Virus record (IMG/VR): IMGVR_UViG_3300022562_000360
Location: 1-31,505 of that record
DNA: 31,505 bases
DNA from: a virus
Direction: 5' to 3' (one strand)
Shown: one piece after another, positions 12,548 through 21,008 of the stretch
Layout: every line of letters begins with the position of its first letter
Numbering within the stretch: position 1 is the first letter of the stretch
Program-made: the position numbers and the translations under genes
The notes under the pieces: model-generated
Databases searched by the model: none
What the model was told of the DNA's origin: nothing
What the model saw: only the letters and a program-made list of their open reading frames with translations

Positions 12548-15250
12548 TCAACCCACTGGGGTAAGTTCGATCCAGGATCCACGCCAGTTCGTAGCTGCAT
12601 CCGCGTGCGACGAGACTTGAGCCCACTGAAAATCCAGCGTGCCATCAAGCGTAGCATGACCAAGGATGTACGCATTGATCTGGACGTAGAAGTTCTTGTT
12701 CGCGCTGAACGCATAGGTATACGCGGCAGTGAGATCGTTCACGGAGGTGATCGTCTCGATGTTCCCGTTGCTGATGTCGCCTTCAACCACCCAGCCACCA
12801 TCATCCTGCGGCGTCTGTGAGTATTGGAACGCCCACTGGATGTCACCGTTGGCCGATGCCGTGCTCAGCCGCAGGAATGCTTTCAGCACATACGCCGTGT
12901 TCGCCTTGATCGTGAACCCCGACAGATCGGAGTCGTCGGTCAGCGTGTTGCCAGTGTTTGCGCTCGAGCGCGACTCGGTGGCGGTCTTGACCTTGCACTG
13001 AGGAGCGCCAATCGTCGCGAGCGCGCTACCAACGTCGGCTGGAGACATAGCGACGTTGGTAGCTGTGAGGCCAGACGACTCGCTCGTCGAGGCCATTCTA
13101 ACTTGGCCCTGGAAAGTGCTCGACGCATAGGGAGTGAGCGAGCCGGTGGCTGGCAAGAAACCTCGGATGTACTCGTACCAGTTTGCGGTGGTGATGAAGG
13201 GTGTGTCGGTCACATCGAACATCATCAGCGCGTCGACCCAGTAGATGGGTGTGCCAAGGGCGAGACCCGGATTGGTCGTGTGAATGATCGGGCTGAACCA
13301 CGTGGCGTTGTTGCTCGTCAGATCGATCTCAAACGCCAGCTGCTCCCAGGTATCATCCGCGCTTGGAATGCCCGTGGCGCTGTAGTTGTTGGTCCCGTCG
13401 AACTCCTGCAGGTTCATCTTGATCGAGGCTACATACTGATTCACGCGGAACCAGCCGACAAACAGCCAGCGGCGATTGGCGCGCAAGAACATAGTTGGGT
13501 CAGCAGAAGCTTTCTCAAGCGCCACGCCCCACGTGCTGCCGTTGCCGGTAACGCCTGTCACCTTGAGCGACTGCTGACCGATCACGAAGTAGGTCGTGTC
13601 GTACGCAACCGAGCCGAGCGCTGCAGTGTAGAAGTTGATCGGCAGCGTCTCGAAATCGCTGTAGCCCGCAGGCATGACGTTGATCAATGGAACGCGCAAC
13701 ACTGGCAGCGCTGAGGTGTCGGGCACCACCACCACACCAGCGGCTGTCACGGTGGTGTAGTCTGCCACGCCAGGGTCAGACCACGCAGAGGAGTTGTCTT
13801 CCTTGAGCACCAGCTCGAGAGGAGCGTCCCCGCCGCCCAGCTTCCAGCCGATGCAGCGGAATACCTTGTTGGTCCAGCCGAACTTGGACAAGGTAAGCTG
13901 GACCCCTGATCCGACAGCCACCTTCAACCCGGTCCACCTAACCGGCAAGGTGATGACTGTTTGCTGGTTACCCTGCAGCAGGATCTTGTACGCGATCCGC
14001 TGCGCCATGTACTCGCTCGTGGTCATGGGCAGCGAAAGTGAGCGGACGATGGTTTCCCCGTTGTCCCTGGCCACCAGCGAGGCAGAGGTTACCTGGCGGA
14101 ATTCCATCTCACGGTGGCGGTTGCTTGGATCCTCGCCGTACAGCCCCCGGACGGTGTTGAATCTCTCTGTCCTCGAAAGACTGGTGGACATCACCGCTGT
14201 GCCCACCAGGTCATCGTCAGTCAGCGTGATGGTAGGAGTCTCGTAAGCGCCTGCGGTGATTCTCCACTTGCCATTGACCTTCGACAGCCTTCCCATGCAC
14301 GACGACAGAATGGTCTGGATGTTGTTCCCGTGAGTCTCACCTAGGGAGAGCGCCCCGTTGCAGGTGTAGCGCTTCTCGTAGTTGGTTGGTGAGGCTGCCG
14401 GCGGAATTGGGACTAACACGTCGCACACGTCGGCCTGGTCAGCGATCCAGCTCCAGTCGAAGCGAGCGGCGTCGATATTCATGAACGACCGCATGTAGTC
14501 AGCCGCGCACAGAACCGAGTTGTCGCTCCAAGCGATGTAGCTGGGGTTGGTGGGATTCGCACCAGGGGAGGTGTCCAAGCGAGGGTCGTAGACCTTCTTT
14601 CCCTTGACCTTGATCCTGATGGACTGCGGTGGGCCCCCTGCCCACAGCTTCTCGCTCTTGGTGGTAAGCTTGAACCGGAACACCACGTAAGCCAGGCCGC
14701 GCAGCCGGTGAGAGCTGGGGGAGGTTGTCTCCCAGTCTCCAGGGTAGTGCTCAATCAGCTCAGCTGCAGCCGCCTGCGTGGAGGTTCCAAGGTACTTCCA
14801 GACCTTCACTGCCTCCTTGTCGGTTCTGCTATCAGGATCATAATCGCCAGCTACTACTGCGTTGCTCGACCAATCCAGATCACCTCCCGCGTCGAGCAAG
14901 GTGTCGTCCAGGTAAATGTCAGTTATGTCCTCGACCTCGTGACCAGCGACCACGACGAGCATGTGCAGCTCGTGGCCTTGGTCGGTTCCAGGATGGTTGG
15001 TGTTGATGTAGCCAATCAGCCCACCCACAAAGCAGTGGCCGTAGACGAGGACTTGCGGCTGGGTGGTGTCTCGGGCGATTACCTCCAGTGGCGCCCGCTT
15101 CTGGTTGTCTTTCAGCTGTCCCTGCTCGTACTTGGAAACTCCGTAGGAAATGGCCGCTGCGACAATCGCGTTCGCGATCGCCGTAGCAACTGCCTGGGTG
15201 ACGAAGGCCGGGGTGTAGGCCCAGATGATGTAGGCTATAGTCTGTGGCAC
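12548..15250 (-). CDS. tail tip / host specificity protein (J-like)
   Basis: About 900 residues, the large tail tip protein. The N-terminus is hydrophobic (about 5-38), followed by the conserved beta-rich segment of phage tail tip proteins (PLEVIARDTTQPQVLVYGHCFVGG…LHMLVVVAGHEVEDI, then SIRIKVKGKKVYDPR and SWIADQADVCD, NGALSLGETHGNNIQTILSSCMGRL). The region at about 520-700 looks like a carbohydrate-binding beta-sandwich (FETLPINFYTA…FVGWFRVNQ…WVDALMMFDV), which is the likely receptor-contact part, and the C-terminus is another beta-rich domain. I chose GTG 15250 because AAGGGG lies eight bases upstream; a TTG at 15256 is too close to it. It overlaps the NlpC-like gene by 16 bases. Confidence 0.85.
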   Translation of the reverse strand: MPQTIAYIIWAYTPAFVTQAVATAIANAIVAAAISYGVSKYEQGQLKDNQKRAPLEVIARDTTQPQVLVYGHCFVGGLIGYINTNHPGTDQGHELHMLVVVAGHEVEDITDIYLDDTLLDAGGDLDWSSNAVVAGDYDPDSRTDKEAVKVWKYLGTSTQAAAAELIEHYPGDWETTSPSSHRLRGLAYVVFRFKLTTKSEKLWAGGPPQSIRIKVKGKKVYDPRLDTSPGANPTNPSYIAWSDNSVLCAADYMRSFMNIDAARFDWSWIADQADVCDVLVPIPPAASPTNYEKRYTCNGALSLGETHGNNIQTILSSCMGRLSKVNGKWRITAGAYETPTITLTDDDLVGTAVMSTSLSRTERFNTVRGLYGEDPSNRHREMEFRQVTSASLVARDNGETIVRSLSLPMTTSEYMAQRIAYKILLQGNQQTVITLPVRWTGLKVAVGSGVQLTLSKFGWTNKVFRCIGWKLGGGDAPLELVLKEDNSSAWSDPGVADYTTVTAAGVVVVPDTSALPVLRVPLINVMPAGYSDFETLPINFYTAALGSVAYDTTYFVIGQQSLKVTGVTGNGSTWGVALEKASADPTMFLRANRRWLFVGWFRVNQYVASIKMNLQEFDGTNNYSATGIPSADDTWEQLAFEIDLTSNNATWFSPIIHTTNPGLALGTPIYWVDALMMFDVTDTPFITTANWYEYIRGFLPATGSLTPYASSTFQGQVRMASTSESSGLTATNVAMSPADVGSALATIGAPQCKVKTATESRSSANTGNTLTDDSDLSGFTIKANTAYVLKAFLRLSTASANGDIQWAFQYSQTPQDDGGWVVEGDISNGNIETITSVNDLTAAYTYAFSANKNFYVQINAYILGHATLDGTLDFQWAQVSSHADAATNWRGSWIELTPVG

Positions 15251-15621
15251 GGCCAAGCCCCTTCGATTTTCTGCGCTCTGAAGCGAACCACCCCATCCGT
15301 TGTGTGGACTCCGATCACGTAGGAGCCCTGCCAGATTCCTGCGACCAGGCCTGCAGGAACCCTTGCAACCACCACCGCGCCGGGGGACAGCTCACCAGGT
15401 TCACCGAGAATTCCAGTGATCAAGCTGACCAGGTCTCCGCTGTCGTCAAGTATTGACATCGCCTCGAATTCGCTGGAGTACTGGAACTGCGAGCCGTAAT
15501 CCTTGCCGGTTAGGTTTTTCACGTACTCCCGAACGAACTGGCAGCAATCCAAGGCACCCCACTCCGTCTTCTCGTCGAGGTGATCTGACCAGGTTTTTCT
15601 GACTGCCTCGTGCCACTCCAT
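15235..15621 (-). CDS. NlpC/P60-like (DUF6950-type) tail tip protein
   Basis: 128 residues. The core motif WGALDCCQFVREY (21-33) is that of the small NlpC/P60-fold proteins found just before the tip protein in lambda-like phages and gene transfer agents. Cys26 or Cys27 is the presumed nucleophile, and VIGVHTTDGVVRF (about 102-114) gives the candidate His. The fold cleaves peptidoglycan stem peptides, so it may help the tail pass the cell wall. The start is ATG 15621, which shares one base with the upstream stop (TGATG); the longer in-frame extension to 15723 lies inside the DUF2163-like gene and is not supported. Confidence 0.75.
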   Translation of the reverse strand: MEWHEAVRKTWSDHLDEKTEWGALDCCQFVREYVKNLTGKDYGSQFQYSSEFEAMSILDDSGDLVSLITGILGEPGELSPGAVVVARVPAGLVAGIWQGSYVIGVHTTDGVVRFRAQKIEGAWPCHRL

Positions 15622-16283
15622 CACTTCACCACCGTGAGTGGGTACTTCCGATTCTGGAATGGTGTCTGCCTGCCCACCGTCCCGCCCTTGGCGTAGTTCA
15701 GGGTTGCGTTGTTCAAGCCCCACAGAACCTTCGCGTCGACCAGCTGCGAGAGATACTGTAGTCCCAAGTCGCCAGAGTAATCACGCTGGAGCTGGGAGTC
15801 GGTGTAGTGCTTCATTGAGGCGCGGTCGAAGTCCGCCATTTCCGACTCCAGGAGCACCTCGATGGCGCTCTGCTCCACGCTGTACATCACCCTGAGAGAA
15901 TCCATCTTCCCGTAGAAAATCTCGTGGATGGTGGACACGAGGAGCCCCGTGACGGTGTCTCTCATGCCGATCAGGATTCGCCCGGGTCGCTCGTAGTAGT
16001 TCTCCGCCACTGCCTCGTTGAGGATGGTGCTGTCGATGCCTGAGAGCCGAAGCTTCACCGCGAAGGGGCTGATCTCCTCACTCTCCTCGATGGGGTCAAT
16101 CGACCCAAGACCTGCCGCGCCTGTCCAAGTAAGGTTCGGAGAGGTGTCAGTGGTGACGATGTCGCCGAGATCGGTGTGCAGTCTCACCGCACCATCGTCG
16201 AACAGCAGCTCGACGAACATCACTGGAATGACGTACGGGTCAGACGTAGCGCTGGAGAGCGCTGCTGGAAGATCTCTGCTCAT
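15621..16283 (-). CDS. DUF2163-like minor tail protein
   Basis: 220 residues beginning MSRDLPAALSSATSDPYVIPVMFVELLFDDGAVRLHTDLGDI, the typical start of the tail tip proteins grouped under DUF2163 and lambda gpL-like minor tail proteins. The body is beta-rich (ISPFAVKLRLSGID, LIGMRDTVTGLLV, IEVLLESEMADFDRASMKHYTDSQLQRDYSGD). The 'ER…TDSQLQRDYPGD' feature near the C-terminus is common in this group. It follows the minor tail protein (ATGA overlap at 16283) and precedes the NlpC/P60-like gene, the same order as in gene transfer agents and lambda-type tips. Two Cys-less halves mean there is no sign here of the gpL iron-sulphur cysteines. Confidence 0.7.
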   Translation of the reverse strand: MSRDLPAALSSATSDPYVIPVMFVELLFDDGAVRLHTDLGDIVTTDTSPNLTWTGAAGLGSIDPIEESEEISPFAVKLRLSGIDSTILNEAVAENYYERPGRILIGMRDTVTGLLVSTIHEIFYGKMDSLRVMYSVEQSAIEVLLESEMADFDRASMKHYTDSQLQRDYSGDLGLQYLSQLVDAKVLWGLNNATLNYAKGGTVGRQTPFQNRKYPLTVVK

Positions 16284-16897
16284 GCTAGCACGTCCTGAGT
16301 GAGGTCGAGCGACAGAGTGCCGATTCCCTTGTGGTCCATGCTTTGCCCGCTGTCGCCAGTCCAGATGAACAGCCCTGCAGGCGTCGTGTAGTTGATTGAC
16401 TGACCGTCAGAGTAGTTCTTGTGAAGCTCGGGGAAGATGGTGCACGACGACACTGTCGAGGTCTGCGGTGAAACGCTGGTGTCGGGAGTCGACAGGATGG
16501 TGACCACCATGCACAGCTGGTTGCCGATCTGAAGAAAGTCACCAGGTTGAAGGATGCCTGTCGTGGTCGTGGGCAGACCCTTGATGCTGAGCTGAGTGGC
16601 ACCTGCGGAGTGAGCGCCATTGAGCAGCGGGGTTCCACCACCAGCGCCAACTCGAGAGTAGCCTAGCTTCGACATCGGAACCGACAGCCGGTGCCTCATG
16701 CCGTGGAGCTGATTCACTTGCGCCATCAGAGTCATGTAGTCGGCTCTCGAACGGAGAAACTCCATGGAGAGCCTGAACCGGTTGCCCACTCGACCTTGCG
16801 TCTGCAGCCCACCAGCGATTGAGGTGAACGCCTCGTCGTTGATCAGCTTCGAGAGGTTGTAGCTGATTGGTGCGTAGGCAAGGGTGTAGGTCGTCAT
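16280..16897 (-). CDS. minor tail protein (lambda gpM position)
   Basis: 205 residues, beta-rich, located directly after the tape measure gene and before the DUF2163-like gene. The sequence opens with TLAYAPISYNLSKLINDEAFTSIAGGLQTQGRVGNRFRLSMEFLRSRADYMTLMAQVNQLHG, a pattern seen in distal tail/minor tail proteins that form the ring at the tail tip, followed by a Gly/Ser/Thr-rich insertion (about 82-150) that looks like an added beta-domain, and a C-terminal SLDLTQDVLA. The family name is not certain from sequence; position and composition support a tail tip structural role. ATGA overlaps on both sides show coupled translation. Confidence 0.65.
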   Translation of the reverse strand: MTTYTLAYAPISYNLSKLINDEAFTSIAGGLQTQGRVGNRFRLSMEFLRSRADYMTLMAQVNQLHGMRHRLSVPMSKLGYSRVGAGGGTPLLNGAHSAGATQLSIKGLPTTTTGILQPGDFLQIGNQLCMVVTILSTPDTSVSPQTSTVSSCTIFPELHKNYSDGQSINYTTPAGLFIWTGDSGQSMDHKGIGTLSLDLTQDVLA

Positions 16898-18765
16898 GTC
16901 AGTCTTCCTCGGCGGATCAGATCTGCCACCTCAGCCTTGGTCTGATCCTTGTTCTGCTTCAGGAGTCGCATCACCTCGGAGGGTGACATCGTCCCGTTGA
17001 ACGTGTTGTTCTGAGTGATCATCACCCCGCCACTGCCTGATCCACCTGGTACGATTCGACCTGCTATCGAGGGGGTGAAAATTTCAGGTCCGCGCTCACC
17101 CACGAGATACGACAGGCCTGGATTCACTGGGCCACCTTGCGCTCGCTCGCCACCGAACGCAGCCCCGATGCCTGCGAGAACGGAATTCCCGGATCCGACC
17201 AGCCCGCCGCCAATTGCCTTGAAGATGCCGGAAGCTGCTGCCTCTGCAGCCATCCGTCGCAGGGTCTGAAGGAAGTTGGTGAGCATGCCTTGAAGCCCAT
17301 CTTCAAAGGGGTTGAACAAGAACTCAGCAAAGGAGTCCTGCATGTTGCGAGCTGCTTGCTTCACTACCTCAGAGGCCTCAATCGTTTTCTCGTTCAGCTT
17401 GTTCATCGCCTCCGCCGTCTGCTCACCAAGGCGCTTGAGCAGCTCCTCCTGAATGGCGGAGTTGGCCTCGGTGTTGTCCAGGATCATCTGCAGCCTTCGC
17501 TGATACGAGATGATGATCTTCTCTTCCTCAGTTCCTAGCTGATCCACGAGCTGCTCGAGGGACTCCTGGCGGGCAGCTCTTGCAGCCTCCTCGCTTCCCT
17601 CCACTGCCTGGCGATACGCGTAGACCATCCCGACTCTTTCTTCGAACGCCTTCTGCTCGTCCTTCTGAGTCTTGGTCTGCGCAGGAGGCGGGGCTTTTCC
17701 AGCAGCAGACTGAACCCCGTTGAGGAAGTCCAGCAGGTCCTGTCCCTTCTGCTTGGCCTTGTCGTCACCGAACATCTTGTCGATGGCGGCAGTAGTCTTC
17801 TCAGCGATGTCGTTGAAGTCCTCTTGAAACTGGCGCCAGATGTCCACCGCCAAGCTTGGTGAGGTCGCAGCTGCTGCCAGCGCAGCAATAGCTTTTCCGA
17901 GAATCTGCACGGAAGCCGACGCGCCGATCGCTGCTGAGGCGATGGCCTTGATGACATAGCCCACGGTGGTGCCAATCACGCTGGTCTCCTTCCCTGTCGT
18001 CGCGAAGGAGAGGAAGGCGCTCGTCACCTCGTTCAGAGCAGGCAGCATGTCCCTGGCGATGTCAGCAGCCACGCCCTGGAAAACGGCCTGAATCAAGGTC
18101 AGGCGATCGTTGAATTCTTCTGCAGCCGCAGCTCCTTCCTTGGTCCACACCAGGCCGAGCTTGCGGGAAACATCGATCATGCTGTCGAGGCCAGCTCTTC
18201 CCTTGTTCAGCATTGGGATGAGAAGCGAGCCAGACCTGCCAAACAGCTCCTGGGCTCTTGCCACTTTCCTGGCGCCATCCTCCATGCCAGCAAAGCGGTC
18301 AGCTACGTCGCGGAGCACGTCGTCGACTGATCGCAGGGTTCCATCGCTGTTCTTGTACTCAACCTGCAGGTCTTCAAATGCGCGGATCTGCGACGACATT
18401 CCTTCGTTCGCATCCGACATCGCTCGACCAAGCCTGCGAAGGCCAGTCTCCACGTCGCGCATGGTGACACCAGCAAGCTTGGCGCCCAGCTCGAGACCGG
18501 TGATCGTTTCCGTCGCCACGCCTACCTGCTGCGAGAACTTGTTGGCCCGGTCTGCCGCGTCCAGCGCTTCCTTCACGAAGTTGGACATCTCTCTCACGAC
18601 CAGGGCACCACCCAGCGCCGCGAACGCCGTGCGGACCTGGTTGACCATGCGAGTGGCGCCCTTGCCGAAGAACTCCAGCTTCTTGTTGGCCTGCTCCATT
18701 CCTTTCTGGAATTGAGCGGTCTCAGCCTGAAGCTTGACTACCAGCTCTGAGAGGTTAGTTGCCAT
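16894..18765 (-). CDS. tail tape measure protein
   Basis: 623 residues. The N-terminus (LSELVVKLQAETAQFQKGMEQANKKLEFFGKGATRMVNQVRTAFAALGGAL) is a canonical tape measure opening, the middle is helical with two hydrophobic stretches (about 255-300), then a long coiled coil (about 360-470). The C-terminus has VGERGPEIFTPSIAGRIVPGG and a QNNTFNGTMSP…R end, common to lambda-type tape measures. By the usual rule of about 0.15 nm per residue, the tail should be near 90-95 nm, a short-to-medium siphovirus tail. The start ATG overlaps the end of the frameshifted tail chaperone. Its position between chaperone and minor tail genes is standard. Confidence 0.93.
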   Translation of the reverse strand: MATNLSELVVKLQAETAQFQKGMEQANKKLEFFGKGATRMVNQVRTAFAALGGALVVREMSNFVKEALDAADRANKFSQQVGVATETITGLELGAKLAGVTMRDVETGLRRLGRAMSDANEGMSSQIRAFEDLQVEYKNSDGTLRSVDDVLRDVADRFAGMEDGARKVARAQELFGRSGSLLIPMLNKGRAGLDSMIDVSRKLGLVWTKEGAAAAEEFNDRLTLIQAVFQGVAADIARDMLPALNEVTSAFLSFATTGKETSVIGTTVGYVIKAIASAAIGASASVQILGKAIAALAAAATSPSLAVDIWRQFQEDFNDIAEKTTAAIDKMFGDDKAKQKGQDLLDFLNGVQSAAGKAPPPAQTKTQKDEQKAFEERVGMVYAYRQAVEGSEEAARAARQESLEQLVDQLGTEEEKIIISYQRRLQMILDNTEANSAIQEELLKRLGEQTAEAMNKLNEKTIEASEVVKQAARNMQDSFAEFLFNPFEDGLQGMLTNFLQTLRRMAAEAAASGIFKAIGGGLVGSGNSVLAGIGAAFGGERAQGGPVNPGLSYLVGERGPEIFTPSIAGRIVPGGSGSGGVMITQNNTFNGTMSPSEVMRLLKQNKDQTKAEVADLIRRGRLT

Positions 18766-19356
18766 CGCGGACCTTGGCCTCCATGAACATGATCATCAGG
18801 TCGTCAGCCTTTCGCTGCTCCTCGACCTGATCTCGGAACATGAACTGCGAGAATTCTATCGGCGGCGAATTTGGCGCCCGGTGAGCGTTCGCAAGCAAGT
18901 GCGCAATCATGGCTGCGTGGTAGTTGTCGCGAAAAGCGCCAAACGGTTCCATGCCCCAGTACTCCGCCCACTCAAGCAACTCCGATGCCGGCAAGCCCTG
19001 CTCAAGCTCTCTGACAGACCGACCAAGCTGCGCAGCTAGGAGGAAGAGGAACCTTCTGCCTGGCCGGTCTCGGAGTTTTTTGAGCTGGGTTCCAGGGCGT
19101 CACCAGTGTCATTCAGACCGGAGAGCTGGAAAATCTCCGCTGCGATCAGCGTTGCCTGCTGCATCGTCATCATGTTCTTCAGCTCTTCGACTGTCTTATC
19201 CTGGAACGCCCCGTACTTGCACACGATGAACAGACTAGCGTTCGGGTCGTCCTTAGCTTCGATGATCGCAAGCTGGGCGGCGGCCGGAAGCTCTCGGATA
19301 GTCAGCTCACCGATGCCCTCGAGCGTGACAGTTTTCGTTTTCAGAAAACTGATCAT
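18755..19356 (-). CDS. tail assembly chaperone, -1 frameshift product (GT-like, 200 aa)
   Basis: Lambda-like phages make a long chaperone by slipping back one base near the end of the first reading frame. Here the first frame starts at ATG 19356 and contains the slippery heptamer A AAA AAC (positions 19081 down to 19075), in the correct phase (tcA AAA AAC). After a -1 shift the reading continues without a stop through LRDRPGRRFLFLLAAQLG into the 18755-18994 frame. This second part contains SELLEWAEYWGMEPFGAFRDNYHAAMIAHLLANAHR, the DUF4035-type gpT motif. Total length 200 residues. It recruits the tape measure protein during tail assembly. I count the frames and find the shift of the right sign. 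Confidence 0.85.
19036..19356 (-). CDS. tail assembly chaperone, short form (G-like)
   Basis: The unshifted product, 106 residues from ATG 19356 to the stop at 19038-19036: MISFLKTKTVTLEGIGELTIRELPAAAQLAII…, a small acidic protein ending in Glu/Ser-rich NSETGQAEGSSSS. The sequence resembles the N-terminal domain of tail chaperones. The upstream in-frame extension to 19461 lies within the tail tube gene and has no Shine-Dalgarno. The start codon overlaps the tube gene stop as ATGA. Relative amounts of short and long forms should follow the frameshift frequency. Confidence 0.8.
   Translation of the reverse strand: MISFLKTKTVTLEGIGELTIRELPAAAQLAIIEAKDDPNASLFIVCKYGAFQDKTVEELKNMMTMQQATLIAAEIFQLSGLNDTGDALEPSSKNSETGQAEGSSSS
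19075..19081 (-). promoter_or_regulatory. programmed -1 ribosomal frameshift site A AAA AAC
   Basis: On the minus strand the six A followed by C fit the X XXY YYZ pattern in the zero frame of the short chaperone. The zero frame stops 40 bases later and the -1 frame is open into the gpT-like part, the exact arrangement known for lambda G/GT. Confidence 0.85.
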
Positions 19357-19778
19357 GCGCGAGTCACAGACCCAGTGATCTTGAACGTGAACCGGATCGT
19401 GTTGCGCTCGGTCGGCGACGGCTGAACCCCGTACGACATGCAGACCGCGTCGAACGACCACGTCTTATTCGGCGAGCTGCCGGTGTACGTGAGCCGAGCT
19501 TTCCGCGTTGCTCCGCTGTCGACTGCCGTCATCGCGGCCGTCTGCATGGTGGCACCAGGGATGAAGTTCGCCTCGACCGTGATTTCGTCGCCTTCTGCCA
19601 AGCCTGCGATGAACTCTTTCGTGCCAGCAGGCGAGTCGAAGTTGGTCACATCGACCAGCTGGTTGGATTTCCCAACCGGCGAAACCGAGTAGACTTCCTC
19701 GATCGCAGTCAGCACCTGCGGGCTTGCCGCCGTGCCGAGCAGAAACTGCCAGCGAGAGATGTTTGCGAGAGTCGTCAT
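19353..19778 (-). CDS. major tail tube protein
   Basis: 141 residues. The segments QLVDVTNFDSPAGTKEFIAGLAEGDEITVEANFIPG (about 40-75) and RLTYTGSSPNKTWSFDAVCMSY (about 95-116) match the tail tube family of siphoviruses (lambda gpV N-domain type). It forms the stacked hexameric rings of the tail. There is no extra C-terminal Ig-like domain, so it is close to the minimal length. ATG 19778 has AGAGGAG nine bases upstream, the strongest start signal in this part, fitting a protein needed in large amounts. It lies between tail terminator and tail chaperone genes, as expected. Confidence 0.9.
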   Translation of the reverse strand: MTTLANISRWQFLLGTAASPQVLTAIEEVYSVSPVGKSNQLVDVTNFDSPAGTKEFIAGLAEGDEITVEANFIPGATMQTAAMTAVDSGATRKARLTYTGSSPNKTWSFDAVCMSYGVQPSPTERNTIRFTFKITGSVTRA

Positions 19779-19789
19779 TCCAATCTCCT

Positions 19790-20176
19790 CTAGGAGTAAG
19801 CTACAAAGAACTGCATGGACACCCGAAACAGCTCGGGATCATTCTCGTACTGATCAATCTTCCTCTCTCTCCGGATCTGGTCAACGGTGTTGGTGCCGAA
19901 CGTGCCGGTGAATCCCACCAGCTCGCCCGACACCGCTTCCGCTACCTGGATCGCTTCGAGGTAGGACTTCGACCAGACGTCTACGGAAATCAAAGCTTCC
20001 TTCAGGCTGGAAACGCTGCCATCAAGCAGAGGCTGCTGCTCATCGCTGTCCATGGTGTAGCTGATAGCAGGAAACCCCTGGTGCTGAAGAGGTAACCACT
20101 GCGGATACACTGAGCTGCAGAGCGCAGCGATGGTTGCGTTGCCGGTCAGGAAAGTGTAGAACGACTGCTGAATCAC
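19790..20176 (-). CDS. tail completion/terminator protein (DUF3168-type)
   Basis: 128 residues of the DUF3168 type: start MIQQSFYTFLTGNATIAAL…VYPQWLPLQHQGFPAISYTMDSDEQQPLLDG, then EALISVDVWSKSYLEAIQVAEAV (about 62-84) and RRERKIDQYENDPELFRVSMQFFVAYS. Members cap the tail tube at the head-proximal end and join it to the head connector. The gene follows the gp10-like gene with an ATGA overlap and precedes the tail tube gene, which is the canonical order. Confidence 0.85.
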   Translation of the reverse strand: MIQQSFYTFLTGNATIAALCSSVYPQWLPLQHQGFPAISYTMDSDEQQPLLDGSVSSLKEALISVDVWSKSYLEAIQVAEAVSGELVGFTGTFGTNTVDQIRRERKIDQYENDPELFRVSMQFFVAYS

Positions 20177-20679
20177 TTTCCCTCCTTAGCGATTTTCTCG
20201 ATCTGCTTCCGCAAGGTGTCAGCCAGTCGCTGCTGCATGGCATCGATCTGGGATTCGAAAGCCGGTTCCAGCCAGGGCTTCTTGGGATATGTAGACTTCC
20301 CGAACTCTGTCCACCTGCTATAAAACCCGTCGAGCGTGGGGCCGATCAGAACGACCACGGTGTTGCCGCTTCTCGACACCATTGCCTTCCTTCGAAGGCT
20401 GCTCTTCAAGAACCCAGGAGCACGGTAGCGCCCCTTCCAGCCTCTGACAGGGTACGGATCAACCATCCGCCTGGTGCCGTTGTCAGACCTGGTCTCTGAA
20501 TACTGGAAAGAACCCACTGGAGCAGCGGCTTGAACAGCTCGAAGGGCTGGCAGCGCAGCGGACATGGCAGAAGATCGAAGGATCTTTCCCCCGACAGCGC
20601 GACCCAGCTTCGAGAGCTTGGCGGAAAGCTCCGCTACTCCCTTCAGCTGGTCAGTTATCTGCGCGCCAGTGTCGATCAT
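20173..20679 (-). CDS. HK97 gp10-like head-tail joining protein
   Basis: 168 residues: QITDQLKGVAELSAKLSKLGRAVGGKILRSSAMSAALPALRAVQAAAPVGS at the start and FYSRWTEFGKSTYPKKPWLEPAFESQIDAMQQRLADTLRKQIEKIAKEG at the end, both typical of the HK97-gp10 family (family name known from similar sequences). These proteins act in joining the tail to the head, a neck/tail completion role. The start is ATG 20679, which overlaps the head closure stop as ATGA; the longer frame to 20715 is not supported. Confidence 0.85.
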   Translation of the reverse strand: MIDTGAQITDQLKGVAELSAKLSKLGRAVGGKILRSSAMSAALPALRAVQAAAPVGSFQYSETRSDNGTRRMVDPYPVRGWKGRYRAPGFLKSSLRRKAMVSRSGNTVVVLIGPTLDGFYSRWTEFGKSTYPKKPWLEPAFESQIDAMQQRLADTLRKQIEKIAKEGK

Positions 20680-21008
20680 TGCGTCTGCAGTTCCTCGATG
20701 CACATCAGGAGCCACTCCTTGCCGCGCTCCTCGACATTGATCACAGACCGGATGGAGAAGTACCGATCGCCATACTTCACCCGATCTCTCGGGCCCAAGG
20801 TGACGTCCTTCTTCGCTCGCATTCCGATCTCGTGAGTGATGTTCGCCTTCTCCCCGGAAGCAGTGAAGTACCGTTGTCCTCTGATCGGCTCAATCGACGC
20901 CCAGGCTGGTGCGATGTCTTCCCAGCTGTTGGTAACCTGTCCAACACCATCTTGGGTTGTCACCTGCCTCTGCAGCACGATCGACTTGGTCAGCTTCCAG
21001 GCTTTCAT
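20676..21008 (-). CDS. head closure (head-tail adaptor) protein
   Basis: 110 residues: KSIVLQRQVTTQDGVGQVTNSWEDIAPAWASIEPIRGQRYFTASGEKANITHEIGMRAKKDVTLGPRDRVKYGDRYFSIRSVINVEERGKEWLLMCIE. This is the head-tail adaptor/HCP family (SPP1 gp16, HK97 gp7 type), a small beta-barrel with the 'R...E....' pattern around residues 55-80. It seals the portal after packaging. It is separated from the connector gene (24645-24938) by six non-structural genes, although these two are normally adjacent. Confidence 0.88.
   Translation of the reverse strand: MKAWKLTKSIVLQRQVTTQDGVGQVTNSWEDIAPAWASIEPIRGQRYFTASGEKANITHEIGMRAKKDVTLGPRDRVKYGDRYFSIRSVINVEERGKEWLLMCIEELQTQ

Noticed and set aside
12824-13714. 296-codon plus-strand frame opposite the tail tip gene
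   Set aside because: Arg/Val/Gly-rich shadow of the J-like protein; lies against the direction of the operon.
19353-19461. Longer start of the short tail chaperone at 19461
   Set aside because: The extension is antisense-like in composition, lies within the tail tube gene and lacks a ribosome site; ATG 19356 overlaps the tube stop as ATGA.
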